Shown: positions 1 through 6,851, numbered from the stretch's first letter. The stretch is DNA of 26,987 bases from Oleiagrimonas sp964566965 (GCA_964566965.1 CAZMKO010000024.1:1-26987), one strand, 5' to 3'. Notes: generated from the sequence alone by a model not told the origin. A program made the numbers and translations.

Positions 1-522
1 ATGGGCGTGCGCACGCTGTTCAACATCCTCGGTCCGCTGACCAATCCCGCGGGTGCCCCGAACATGCTGATGGGGGTGTTCCACGAGGACCTGGTCGGCA
101 TCCAGATCCGCGTGCTGGAACGCCTGGGAGCACGGCATGCACTGGTGGTGTACGGCCGCGACGGTCTGGACGAGGTGTCGCTGGGTGGCAAGACCCTGGT
201 CGGCGAGCTGCGCGACGGCAAGGTCAGCGAATACGAGATCGAACCGGAGGACTTCGGCCTGTCCATGGCCTCCAGTCGCAACCTGCGTGTGGCCGATGCC
301 GCCGAGTCGCGCGCCATGGTGCTCGACGTGCTGGCCGGCAAGCCGGGTGTGGCACGCGACATCGTGGCCCTGAATGCCGGCGCGGCCTTGTATGCGGCCG
401 ACGTGGCCGGTTCCATCGGGGCCGGTCTGGAGCTGGCCATGAAAACCATTGACAGCGGCGCGGCCGAAGCTACCATGCGCCATTTCGTCGCCGCGACCCG
501 GCGCATCGTCGAGGCGCGTTGA
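1..522 (+). CDS. trpD: Anthranilate phosphoribosyltransferase, C-terminal part (5' end outside window)
   Basis: Transfers the phosphoribosyl group of PRPP to anthranilate, the second committed step of tryptophan synthesis in the cytosol. The 173 residues visible are the C-terminal half of a protein that is usually about 340 residues long. The family signature GPLTNPAGAP lies at residues 11-20, followed by the catalytic-domain stretch with VVYGRDGLDEVS near residues 49-60 and the typical ending in which LNAGAALY (124-131) precedes the last helix. The ATG at base 1 is an internal methionine and not the true start, because the PRPP-binding N-terminal domain is missing. trpC follows 79 bases downstream on the same strand, as in most proteobacterial trp operons. 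The identity is secure; only the truncation by the window edge limits the description. Confidence 0.95.
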   Translation: MGVRTLFNILGPLTNPAGAPNMLMGVFHEDLVGIQIRVLERLGARHALVVYGRDGLDEVSLGGKTLVGELRDGKVSEYEIEPEDFGLSMASSRNLRVADAAESRAMVLDVLAGKPGVARDIVALNAGAALYAADVAGSIGAGLELAMKTIDSGAAEATMRHFVAATRRIVEAR

Positions 523-524
523 AA

Positions 525-550
525 CACGCCGTCGCCGGGTGCACGGCGTG
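525..550 (+). other. Intergenic hairpin between trpD and trpC
   Basis: CACGCCGT (525-532) and ACGGCGTG (543-550) form a perfect 8-bp stem with a 10-base loop, starting three bases after the trpD stop codon. No T-tract follows, so it does not look like an intrinsic terminator. It may stabilise or process the trpD-trpC message. Only the pairing itself is seen; any role is inferred. Confidence 0.3.
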
Positions 551-601
551 GCCCGAGCCGCTAAGCTGGCGGCAACTTCGACCCGATCAGGCAACGACGC
601 C

Positions 602-1393
602 ATGGCCGACATCCTGCAACGCATCCTGACCCGCAAGCGTGAAGAGGTTGCCACCCGCAGCGCCCGCGTGTCCCTGGACGACCTGATGGCGCACTGTGTG
701 GACGTGCCTGCCACGCGCGGTTTCGCGGCTGCCATCGAGGCGCGCATCGAGCGCGACGAGCCGGCGGTGATCGCCGAAATCAAGAAGGCCAGCCCCAGCA
801 AGGGCGTGATCCGGCCGCAACTGGATCCGGCGTTCGTGGCCAAATCCTATGCCAAGGGAGGGGCCACTTGTCTGTCGGTGCTCACCGACGCGGATTTTTT
901 CCAGGGCAGTGCGGACTATCTGGCCATAGCCCGTGACGCCTGCGACTTGCCGGTGCTGCGCAAGGATTTCATCATCGATCCGTACCAGGTGTACGAGGCG
1001 CGTCTGATCGGCGCCGACTGTGTCCTGTTGATCGTGGCGGCACTGGATGACGGTCCGCTGCTGGACCTGACCATGCTGGCCGCCGAGCTGGACATGGACG
1101 TGCTGGTGGAGGTGCACGACGAGGAGGAACTGGAGCGCGCCCTGGCGCTGCCGGCACCGCTGATCGGCATCAACAACCGCAGCCTGCGTACCTTCGAAAC
1201 CAGTCTGGACACGTCCGAAAGCCTGCGTGACATCGTGCCCTACGACCGTACCCTGGTCACCGAGAGCGGCATCCGTACGCCCGAGGATGTGGTGCGCATG
1301 CGCGATGCCGGGATCGACGCGTTCCTGGTCGGCGAGGCCTTCATGCGCGCCGAGGATCCGGGCGAGGAATTGAAGAGGTTGTTCTTCAGCTGA
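602..1393 (+). CDS. trpC: Indole-3-glycerol phosphate synthase
   Basis: Closes the ring of CdRP to indole-3-glycerol phosphate in tryptophan synthesis. The 263-residue protein is a stand-alone TIM-barrel enzyme of normal length, without the TrpF fusion found in enteric bacteria. Visible active-site elements are E59-x-K61 followed by ASPSKG, K121 in LRKDFI, E170 in LVEVH, N191 in IGINNR and S222 in VTESGI, and these match the known catalytic and phosphate-binding residues of the family. The ATG at 602 gives the conserved N-terminus MADILQRIL; the open frame continues upstream but that part has no family similarity. No strong Shine-Dalgarno sequence is visible. The next gene begins five bases after the stop, so trpD, trpC and the HAD gene are probably co-transcribed. 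Confidence 0.96.
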   Translation: MADILQRILTRKREEVATRSARVSLDDLMAHCVDVPATRGFAAAIEARIERDEPAVIAEIKKASPSKGVIRPQLDPAFVAKSYAKGGATCLSVLTDADFFQGSADYLAIARDACDLPVLRKDFIIDPYQVYEARLIGADCVLLIVAALDDGPLLDLTMLAAELDMDVLVEVHDEEELERALALPAPLIGINNRSLRTFETSLDTSESLRDIVPYDRTLVTESGIRTPEDVVRMRDAGIDAFLVGEAFMRAEDPGEELKRLFFS

Positions 1394-1398
1394 AGCCG

Positions 1399-2097
1399 AT
1401 GCACGACATGGACAGGGGGCTCGCCGGAACGGCTGCCGCGGTGCCGGCGCGGCGCACGATACTTTTCGATTTCGATGGTGTGATATTGCGCGGTGACGCG
1501 TTCGCCGCTTTCGTGCGGGCGCGTTATCGACGTGAGCGCTGGCGGTTGCTGCCGGCGTTGTTGTTGACGCTGCCATTGCTGCCGACCCTGCCGTTCACAC
1601 GTCGGTGGGTGCTGAAAACCCTGGTATGCGTGGCGCTGGCCGGCTTGTCCGCGTCACGTTATGAGGCGCACGCGCGAACATTCGCCGGCGAACTGGCGCG
1701 CCAGCCGCGGCGCTTCCATCGAGAGGCGCTGTCGTGCCTGCGCAGGCATTTGGCCGATGGCGACACGGTGATGGTGGTCACCGGATGCGAGGATGTCCTC
1801 GTGCGCGGCATCTTCGCGGAGTTGGGGTTGCCGGACGTGCCGATTCTCGCATCACGTCTGGTCGGCGGTCCGTTGGGCATGCGTGTGGCCATGCACAACA
1901 TTGGCTCACGCAAGCTGGCGTCGCTCGCCGCGGCAGGCGTGAAGTCCTCCTGGGACGTGGCCTACGGCGATTCCGTGCACGACATACCCATGCTGCGCGA
2001 AGCGCGCGAGGCGGTACTGGTCAACGCCACGCCGGCGCGGTGCAAACGGGTCGAGCAGGCGCTGGGACGCAGTGTGACGCGCGTGCACTGGTATTGA
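1399..2097 (+). CDS. HAD-IB family phosphatase, PgpC-like
   Basis: A haloacid-dehalogenase phosphatase of 232 residues. The four HAD motifs are present: DFDGV with the nucleophile D24 and acid D26, T128 in VVTGC, K172 in GSRKLA, and the acidic motif GDSVHD with D191 and D195. A hydrophobic stretch at about residues 50-80 lies right after motif I. This arrangement, with aromatic and basic residues and then a Leu/Pro-rich membrane segment, resembles E. coli phosphatidylglycerophosphatase C, which suggests a membrane-associated lipid phosphatase; that substrate is inferred. A serine-phosphatase-like role is the main alternative. It follows trpC by five bases and converges on clp. A second in-frame ATG at 1408 is possible as a start. 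Confidence 0.72.
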   Translation: MHDMDRGLAGTAAAVPARRTILFDFDGVILRGDAFAAFVRARYRRERWRLLPALLLTLPLLPTLPFTRRWVLKTLVCVALAGLSASRYEAHARTFAGELARQPRRFHREALSCLRRHLADGDTVMVVTGCEDVLVRGIFAELGLPDVPILASRLVGGPLGMRVAMHNIGSRKLASLAAAGVKSSWDVAYGDSVHDIPMLREAREAVLVNATPARCKRVEQALGRSVTRVHWY

Positions 2098-2123
2098 GGG
2101 AGAGGAGGGTTTCGCTGAATCGG

Positions 2124-2140
2124 GCCATCGCCGCGATGGC
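2124..2140. terminator. Hairpin between convergent HAD gene and clp
   Basis: GCCATCG (2124-2130) pairs with CGATGGC (2134-2140) around a three-base loop, in the 67-base gap between the two convergent genes. Its position suits a bidirectional transcription end, but neither strand shows a clear T-tract, so termination is only inferred. Confidence 0.3.
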
Positions 2141-2164
2141 GACAGCCGCGCGGTGTTCTGGCCG

Positions 2165-2860
2165 TCAACGCGTTCCGCGCACCACGATGGTCTTGCCGGA
2201 GACGTCGATCATGCCCTGTTCCTCCAGTTGCTTGAGCACGCGTCCGACCATCTCGCGCGAGCAGCCCACGATGCGGCTCACTTCCTGGCGCGAGATGCGG
2301 ATCTGGGTGCCGTCGGGGTGGGTCATGGCGTCCGGTTCCTCGCACAGGTCCAGCAGGGTGCGCGAGACGCGGTTGGTGACGTCCATGAAGGCCATGCGGC
2401 TGACCTGGCGCGAGGTGCGCAGCAGGCGGTTGGTGAGCTGGAAGCCGATCGCGAAAAGCAGCTTCGGGCATTCCTCGCGCAGGGTCGAGTCCATCAGGCT
2501 GAACAGGCGGTCATAGCTGATTTCCGCCAGTTCGCAGGAGGTCCGGGTGCGCACCAGCGATTCGCGTTGCGACTGCTCCACGAACAGGCCCATTTCGCCG
2601 ATGAACTGGCCGCGGTTGATGTAGGCCAGGATCAGCTCGCGGCCGTTCTCGTCCTCGGTGCAGACCGACACCGAACCCTCGATCACGTAATACAGCGTAT
2701 TGGCTGGATCGCCGGGGCGGATGATGGCGGTCTTGCTGGGATATCGCCGGCGGTGGCACAGGCCCAGGAAACGCTCCATGGTCTGCGGGTCCGGCCCCAG
2801 TGCCGGCGGCGCCTTGTGGCGTTCGAAGACTTGTTGCAGAAGGTATTTGAGCTCGGCCAC
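2165..2860 (-). CDS. clp: Clp, CRP-family global regulator (c-di-GMP-responsive type)
   Basis: A CRP/FNR-type transcription factor of 231 residues with an N-terminal cyclic-nucleotide-binding beta-roll (about 24-140), a long dimer helix, and a C-terminal helix-turn-helix whose recognition region RQEVSRIVGCSREMVGRVLK (191-210) is almost that of E. coli CRP. The GTG at 2860 was chosen because GGGGA lies eight bases upstream and the length then matches Xanthomonas Clp (about 230 residues); a TTG at 2914 would add 18 residues without similarity. In the ligand pocket, the position of E. coli Ser83 is Glu (E100 in the QRES segment), as in Xanthomonas Clp, where this Glu goes with c-di-GMP rather than cAMP response. 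The protein probably controls virulence-like, exopolysaccharide and biofilm functions. It is divergent from speD, the order known from xanthomonads. Confidence 0.92.
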   Translation of the reverse strand: MAELKYLLQQVFERHKAPPALGPDPQTMERFLGLCHRRRYPSKTAIIRPGDPANTLYYVIEGSVSVCTEDENGRELILAYINRGQFIGEMGLFVEQSQRESLVRTRTSCELAEISYDRLFSLMDSTLREECPKLLFAIGFQLTNRLLRTSRQVSRMAFMDVTNRVSRTLLDLCEEPDAMTHPDGTQIRISRQEVSRIVGCSREMVGRVLKQLEEQGMIDVSGKTIVVRGTR

Positions 2861-3259
2861 GGCGTTTCCCCGGTACAACTGGCTTGTGGCCGCCCGGGTG
2901 GCGTGCGGCCGCAAGTGGCAATCAGGATTTGTCCCACCCCTTTATCAGGGCAATACTACACAAATCATGGACATTTGCATCCCCGATCCGCGCCGTTGAG
3001 CAGTGGTTCACGTCTGCACGATATGGTACGCGCGCGTTTCTTCACACTGCCGAGCGGCGGCATTGGTGCCGGAAAAATCGTCGTTGCGGGTTCAAATCGG
3101 TGTCGCCATGCCCCATAATTCGCGGTTTGAAGGCCGGCTCGCGACGACCCGCCGGCCATGCAAGGGTCGCGGGCTCCGGTGCCGCGTTGATTTTGCTGCG
3201 GGGATCCTTGTTGCTAACCCGCCGCCACTTACGCCGTGCAAACGGCCGAGAGGGCTGCC
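2861..3259. promoter_or_regulatory. 399-base divergent intergenic region between clp and speD
   Basis: This gene-free stretch separates the divergent starts of clp and speD and must hold promoters for both. It is less GC-rich than the flanking genes in two places (about 2925-2985 and 3070-3125). A candidate speD promoter sits at 3091-3119. Next to clp, GGGGA at its ribosome-binding site is visible. No TGTGA-N6-TCACA palindrome was found, so autoregulation by Clp is not supported by eye. No repeat or RNA gene is recognised. Confidence 0.6.
3091..3119 (+). promoter_or_regulatory. Candidate sigma-70 promoter upstream of speD
   Basis: TTCAAA (3091-3096) and CATAAT (3114-3119) are separated by 17 bases and resemble -35 and -10 boxes (4/6 and 5/6 matches to consensus). 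The implied leader to the speD start is about 135 bases. Recognised by eye only. Confidence 0.35.
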
Positions 3260-4051
3260 GTGGTCAAGCCGAAACCCATTCCGCGCCTGAAGCTGCAGGG
3301 GTTCAACAACCTCACCAAGGCGCTGAGTTTCAATATCTACGACATCTGCTACGCGGTCACCGAGGAAGAGCGCCAGCGTTACATCGAGTACATCGACGAG
3401 GCCTACGATGCCGACCGTCTGACGCAGATCCTCACCGAGGTGGCCAACACCATCGGTGCCAACATCCTCAACATCGCCCGTCAGGACTACGACCCGCAGG
3501 GGGCGTCGGTGACCATCCTCATTTCCGAGGAGCCGGTGCTGAAGAAGATGAGCCGCGACACCATCTCCGATGCGGTCGTGGCGCACATGGACAAGAGCCA
3601 CATCACCGTCCACACCTATCCGGAAACGCACCCGCACAACGGCATCGCCACGTTCCGCGCCGATATCGACGTGGCCACCTGCGGCGTGATCTCGCCATTG
3701 AAGGCGTTGAATTTCCTGATCGACAGTTTCGAGTCCGACATCGTGGTCTGCGACTACCGCGTGCGCGGTTTCACGCGCGACGTGAAGGGCAAGAAGCATT
3801 TCATCGACCACAAGATCAACTCCATCCAGGACTACCTGGCGCGCCACATCAAGCGCAAGTACACGATGTACGACATGAACGTGTATCAGGAGAACATGTT
3901 CCACACCAAGATGCACATCAAGGATTTCGACCTGGACACCTACCTGTTCGAAACCCACGCCTCGGAGCTTCCGTACAAGGACCGGCGCCGCATCGAGTCG
4001 CTGCTGCGGCGCGAGATCGAGGAACTGTTCCACGGCCGCAACCTGATGTGA
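3260..4051 (+). CDS. speD: S-adenosylmethionine decarboxylase proenzyme
   Basis: Pyruvoyl enzyme that decarboxylates S-adenosylmethionine to supply aminopropyl groups for spermidine. The 263-residue protein follows the long gammaproteobacterial SpeD family throughout, including GFNNLTKALSFNIYDICYA near the start and FHTKMHIKDFDLD near the end. The self-cleavage site is visible as AHMDK-SHITVHTYPE: cleavage between K112 and S113 turns the serine into the pyruvoyl group. The GTG at 3260 was chosen because GAGAGGG lies five bases upstream and it yields the typical MVK start; a GTG at 3236 would add eight unlike residues. No speE (spermidine synthase) gene follows; coq7 converges 31 bases beyond the stop. 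Confidence 0.96.
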   Translation: MVKPKPIPRLKLQGFNNLTKALSFNIYDICYAVTEEERQRYIEYIDEAYDADRLTQILTEVANTIGANILNIARQDYDPQGASVTILISEEPVLKKMSRDTISDAVVAHMDKSHITVHTYPETHPHNGIATFRADIDVATCGVISPLKALNFLIDSFESDIVVCDYRVRGFTRDVKGKKHFIDHKINSIQDYLARHIKRKYTMYDMNVYQENMFHTKMHIKDFDLDTYLFETHASELPYKDRRRIESLLRREIEELFHGRNLM

Positions 4052-4082
4052 CCGTGCGCCGGCCGGGTCGGGCGCGGTACGC

Positions 4083-4730
4083 CTAGATCCGGTATGCGAC
4101 GGCCTTCATTACCTTCGATGCCAGCCGCATCACCGATGGCACGGGGAACGGCAGCGGCTTGCCGCCGCGGGCAAGGGCATTGTCGGCGTGACGGATCTCG
4201 TCGGCCTGCATCTGCGTGAGCACTGCCCGGGACCGGTTGTCCTCCGCCGGCAGACGTTCGATGTGGTCGGCCAGGTGTGCTTCCACCTGGCGTTCGGTTT
4301 CAACCACGAAACCCAGGCTGACCCGGTCGCCGACAGCCGCCGCTGCCGCGCCGATGGCATAGCTGCCGGCGTACCACAGCGGATTGAGCAGGCTGGGTCG
4401 TGCGGACAACTCCTGCAAGCGACGCGCGCACCAGGCCAGATGATCGGTTTCCTCGGCGGCGGCTTCCTCCAGGTGGTGCGCGGTGGTCGCGTCGCGGGCC
4501 AGCAGGGCCTGCCCCTGGTACAGCGCCTGCGCGCACACCTCGCCGGTGTGGTTGATGCGCATCAGTCCGGCCACGTCGCGTCGTGCCGACGTGGTCAGTT
4601 CGACGTCGGGGAAGTCTTCGGCCGGGTAGGGCCGACCGGCGACCGGTGTGCCGACCACGGCACCGATGGCCGATTCGAGACCGTCGATGAGACGGTCCAG
4701 CGGGCTCAGGTGGCGAATGTTTTCGTTCAT
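4083..4730 (-). CDS. coq7: Demethoxyubiquinone hydroxylase
   Basis: Membrane-attached di-iron monooxygenase that hydroxylates 2-polyprenyl-3-methyl-6-methoxy-1,4-benzoquinol, the penultimate step of ubiquinone synthesis. The 215-residue protein carries the full ferritin-like ligand set: E64 in HTGEVCAQ, E94 and H97 in EETDH, E146 in ETERQVEAH, and E178 with H181 in DEIRHAD. These positions agree with those of the bacterial Coq7 family. Its presence marks an aerobic ubiquinone-using organism. It stands alone, convergent with speD and divergent from the rplM operon. The ATG at 4730 gives a normal N-terminus. Confidence 0.96.
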   Translation of the reverse strand: MNENIRHLSPLDRLIDGLESAIGAVVGTPVAGRPYPAEDFPDVELTTSARRDVAGLMRINHTGEVCAQALYQGQALLARDATTAHHLEEAAAEETDHLAWCARRLQELSARPSLLNPLWYAGSYAIGAAAAAVGDRVSLGFVVETERQVEAHLADHIERLPAEDNRSRAVLTQMQADEIRHADNALARGGKPLPFPVPSVMRLASKVMKAVAYRI

Positions 4731-4857
4731 CGGGCAACTGTCAGTGGGATTCCCGGCCGATTCTACTGCCCGGACGGGTGTCGTGGCCTTGATCCGGGGG
4801 CTGGCGTTCAGGCGTGTGACGCTGTATCATGGCGGGCTACACGAAGGCAGATTTCAC

Positions 4858-4886
4858 TTGCGGCGGGATGTGGCCTGCGCTACACT
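4858..4886 (+). promoter_or_regulatory. Candidate promoter of the rplM-rpsI operon
   Basis: TTGCGG (4858-4863) and TACACT (4881-4886) lie 17 bases apart in the 221-base gap between coq7 and rplM. Spacing is ideal and both boxes are common variants in xanthomonads. The implied 5' leader is about 58 bases. Confidence 0.5.
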
Positions 4887-4916
4887 CTCGCGCCTTTCGT
4901 TCCACTCATTAGCGGT

Positions 4917-4932
4917 CCGCCCCACGGGGTGG
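4917..4932 (+). promoter_or_regulatory. Hairpin in the rplM 5' leader
   Basis: CCGCCC (4917-4922) pairs with GGGTGG (4927-4932) around CACG, with one G-U pair, ending 19 bases before the rplM ATG and just upstream of the weak ribosome-binding sequence GACAGG. L13 represses its own operon through its leader in E. coli, so a control structure here is plausible, but the sequence shows only the pairing. Confidence 0.3.
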
Positions 4933-4951
4933 CAGACAGGTATTTCCAACG

Positions 4952-5380
4952 ATGAAGACGTTCAGCGCCAAGCCTGAAAGCGTCAAGCGCGACTGGTACG
5001 TGGTCGATGCCACGGACAAGACGCTTGGCCGGCTGTGCACCGAGGTGGCTCGTCGCCTGCGCGGCAAGCACAAGCCCGAGTTCACCCCGCACGTGGATAC
5101 CGGCGATTACATCGTCGTCATCAACGCCGAAAAGGTCGCGGTCACCGGCAAGAAGCTGGACGACAAGGCCTACCACCGCTTCACCGGCTACGTCGGCAAC
5201 ATGAAGACGATGTCGCTGCGCGACATGCTGGCCAGCCACCCCGAGCGCGTGATCGAGATCGGCGTCAAGGGCATGCTGCCCAAGAACCCGCTGGGTCGCG
5301 CGATGTACCGCAAGCTCAAGGTGTACGGCGGCGCCGAGCATCCGCACGCCGCGCAGCAACCGCAGCCGCTGGAAATCTGA
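4952..5380 (+). CDS. rplM: 50S ribosomal protein L13
   Basis: Early-assembly protein of the large ribosomal subunit that binds 23S rRNA. The 142-residue protein matches L13 from end to end: the start MKTFSAKP, the segment VDATDKTLGRL, GKHKPEFTPHVDTGDYIVVINAEK, and the signature VKGMLPKNPLGRAMYRKLKVY close to the C-terminus. Length is that of E. coli L13. It is the first gene of the classical rplM-rpsI operon, with rpsI beginning eight bases after its stop codon. Confidence 0.98.
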   Translation: MKTFSAKPESVKRDWYVVDATDKTLGRLCTEVARRLRGKHKPEFTPHVDTGDYIVVINAEKVAVTGKKLDDKAYHRFTGYVGNMKTMSLRDMLASHPERVIEIGVKGMLPKNPLGRAMYRKLKVYGGAEHPHAAQQPQPLEI

Positions 5381-5388
5381 GGATCACC

Positions 5389-5781
5389 ATGGCAATTCAG
5401 CAAAACTACGGCACCGGTCGCCGCAAGAGCTCTTCCGCACGCGTGTTCCTGCGCAAGGGCAGCGGCGCCATCGAAGTCAACGGCAAGCCGCTGGACGAGT
5501 TCTTCGGTCGCGAAACTTCGCGCATGATCGTGCGTCAGCCGCTGGAGCTGACCGAGAACAACGACAAGTTCGACATCAAGGTCACCGTCATCGGCGGCGG
5601 CGATACCGGCCAGGCCGGCGCCATCCGTCTGGGCATCGCGCGTGCGCTGGTGGACTACGACGAGAACCTGAAACCGCAGCTGCGTCAGGCCGGCTTCATG
5701 ACCCGCGACGCCCGCGAGGTCGAGCGCAAGAAGGTGGGCCTGCACAAGGCACGTCGCGCCACGCAGTTCTCCAAGCGCTGA
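5389..5781 (+). CDS. rpsI: 30S ribosomal protein S9
   Basis: Small-subunit protein whose C-terminal tail reaches the P-site tRNA. The 130 residues include the start NYGTGRRKSSSARVFL, the conserved GGGDTGQAGAIRLGIARAL, and the basic ending KKVGLHKARRATQFSKR, whose final Ser-Lys-Arg is the tRNA-contacting tail. Start codon: the ATG at 5389 is preceded by GAGGA, which overlaps the rplM stop codon, so translation of the two genes is probably coupled. The 3' end of the gene appears to carry the promoter of the following tRNA gene. Confidence 0.98.
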   Translation: MAIQQNYGTGRRKSSSARVFLRKGSGAIEVNGKPLDEFFGRETSRMIVRQPLELTENNDKFDIKVTVIGGGDTGQAGAIRLGIARALVDYDENLKPQLRQAGFMTRDAREVERKKVGLHKARRATQFSKR

Positions 5782-5796
5782 TCTTTCTGCTACAAT
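5767..5796 (+). promoter_or_regulatory. Candidate promoter of the tRNA-Gln gene, beginning inside rpsI
   Basis: TACAAT (5791-5796) is a good -10 box 11 bases before the tRNA; TTCTCC (5767-5772) is a weak -35 box 18 bases upstream and overlaps the last codons of rpsI. The tRNA could also be made by read-through from the ribosomal operon. Confidence 0.4.
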
Positions 5797-5807
5797 CCCG
5801 CTCCCAC

Positions 5808-5882
5808 AGCCCCGTCGCCAAGTGGTAAGGCACCTGACTCTGACTCAGGCATTCGGTGGTTCGAATCCATCCGGGGCTGCCA
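5808..5882 (+). tRNA. tRNA-Gln (anticodon CTG)
   Basis: The 75-base gene folds into a full cloverleaf. The acceptor stem pairs AGCCCCG (5808-5814) with CGGGGCT (5872-5878), then discriminator G and encoded CCA (5880-5882). The anticodon arm is CCTGA / TCAGG (5833-5837, 5845-5849) around CT-CTG-AC, with anticodon CTG at 5840-5842. The T arm pairs GGTGG with CCATC around TTCGAAT (5860-5866). The D-arm sequence CGCCAAGTGGTAAGGC is nearly that of E. coli tRNA-Gln. Confidence 0.97.
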
Positions 5883-5890
5883 AAAACAGA

Positions 5891-5917
5891 AAAAACCCGC
5901 CATCCGGCGGGTTTTTT
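5891..5917 (+). terminator. Intrinsic terminator after tRNA-Gln
   Basis: CCCGCC (5896-5901) pairs with GGCGGG (5906-5911) around the loop ATCC and is followed by six T (5912-5917). An A-run precedes the stem, so it could also work leftward. It starts nine bases after the tRNA and closes the rplM-rpsI-tRNA unit. Confidence 0.9.
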
Positions 5918-5960
5918 CTTGGGCGGCGCATGGTGTGGGAGGTTTCGGTGGTATCGGGTG

Positions 5961-5984
5961 ATCGCGGCATGAGCCGCTCTCACA
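5961..5984 (-). repeat. REP element A (leftward)
   Basis: On the minus strand it reads TGTGAGAGCGGC, a TCAT loop, then GCCGCGAT, a REP hairpin. The bases just outside its head (5985-6003) contain CTCGAGAAACCG, which recur in related form beside other copies. It belongs to a group of four copies in alternating orientation between the tRNA terminator and the end of rpiA. Confidence 0.7.
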
Positions 5985-6021
5985 GGTCATCTCGAGAAAC
6001 CGGATACAAGAAGAATCAGCC

Positions 6022-6045
6022 TGTGGGAGCGGCTTCAGCCGCGAT
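6022..6045 (+). repeat. REP element B (rightward)
   Basis: Begins TGTGGGAGCGGCTT and ends AGCCGCGAT; GCGGCT and AGCCGC pair around TC. It is an exact inverted copy of element C at 6068-6091, with 22 bases between them, so the two together can form a 24-bp stem. Confidence 0.85.
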
Positions 6046-6067
6046 CAGCGCTTGCGGGTATGTGGCC

Positions 6068-6091
6068 ATCGCGGCTGAAGCCGCTCCCACA
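6068..6091 (-). repeat. REP element C (leftward)
   Basis: Perfect reverse complement of element B over 24 bases. Head-on pairing with B gives a BIME-like unit. Its right flank (6099-6110) carries CGGTTTTTCGAG, related to the reverse complement of the flank of element A. Confidence 0.85.
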
Positions 6092-6169
6092 AAAAGCACG
6101 GTTTTTCGAGATCCCCACAGGGCGTGCGTTGTGGCATGGCAAGCCTTGCGGGATATCGGCAGTTGTTTT

Positions 6170-6194
6170 TGTGGGAGCGGCCCATGGCCGCGAT
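6170..6194 (+). repeat. REP element D (rightward)
   Basis: TGTGGGAGCGGCC, CAT, GGCCGCGAT: same head as B and C but with the stem changed to GGCC/GGCC, a paired change that keeps the hairpin. It ends six bases before the rpiA stop codon, so it would lie in the rpiA 3' untranslated RNA. Confidence 0.75.
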
Positions 6195-6200
6195 GCGGCT

Positions 6201-6851
6201 TCAATTCACGCCGAGAATGCGGTCGCCGGCCACGACCACATCGGCGGGGCGTTTGGCGAACAGGCCCACGGTGACCACGCCGGTGATCTGGTTGAGTTCG
6301 GCTTCCAGGGCCACCGGGTCGGTGATCGACCAGCCGTGGACATCCAGAATCCAGTTGCCGTTGTCGGTGGTGACGCCGTCGCGCCATTCCGGTTGTCCGC
6401 CCAAGGCACGGATCGCGCGGGCGACATGGCTGCGGGCCATGGGAATGACCTCGATCGGGAGCGGAAAGCACCCCAGGATGTCCACCTGCTTGGACGGGTC
6501 GATGATGCAGACGAAGGTTTCCGAGGCGGCGGCGACGATCTTTTCACGTGTCAGCGCCGCGCCGCCGCCCTTGATGAGGCGGCGATGCGGATCGCATTCG
6601 TCGGCGCCGTCGACGTACAGCGAAAGCGGGCCCACGGCGTTGAGGTCCAGGACTGGAATGCCGTGTTGCCTGAGCAGGGCGGTGGAGGCCTCGGAGCTGG
6701 AAACGGCGCCCTCGATGCGGCCCTTCATGGCCGCGAGCGCCTCGATGAAATAGGCCACGGTGGAGCCGGTACCGACCCCGACGATGGTGTCGTCACGGAC
6801 GAAGGAAATGGCCTTTTCGGCGGCGAGTCGCTTGGCGTCGTTCTGATTCAT
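6201..6851 (-). CDS. rpiA: Ribose-5-phosphate isomerase A
   Basis: Interconverts ribose 5-phosphate and ribulose 5-phosphate in the non-oxidative pentose phosphate pathway. The 216-residue protein has the phosphate loop GTGST (27-31), the catalytic DGADE (81-85) and KGGGAALTREK (94-104) with the catalytic-base equivalent E103, all in the positions of E. coli RpiA. Length is typical. It is the last gene of a leftward set and begins 33 bases after the EVE-domain gene; EVE-rpiA adjacency is common in xanthomonads. The 3' end meets a cluster of REP elements that may protect or end the transcript. Confidence 0.97.
   Translation of the reverse strand: MNQNDAKRLAAEKAISFVRDDTIVGVGTGSTVAYFIEALAAMKGRIEGAVSSSEASTALLRQHGIPVLDLNAVGPLSLYVDGADECDPHRRLIKGGGAALTREKIVAAASETFVCIIDPSKQVDILGCFPLPIEVIPMARSHVARAIRALGGQPEWRDGVTTDNGNWILDVHGWSITDPVALEAELNQITGVVTVGLFAKRPADVVVAGDRILGVN

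Noticed and set aside
2861..2914. TTG start of clp at 2914
   Set aside because: The GTG at 2860 has a good ribosome-binding site and gives the length of Xanthomonas Clp.
3120..3235. Structured RNA or riboswitch in the speD leader
   Set aside because: Only a six-base stem (around 3146-3172) is visible and no known riboswitch core could be recognised.
5958..6200. CRISPR array or CRISPR-like repeats
   Set aside because: The copies alternate in orientation, have unequal spacing (37, 22 and 78 bases) and form REP hairpins; no cas genes are near.
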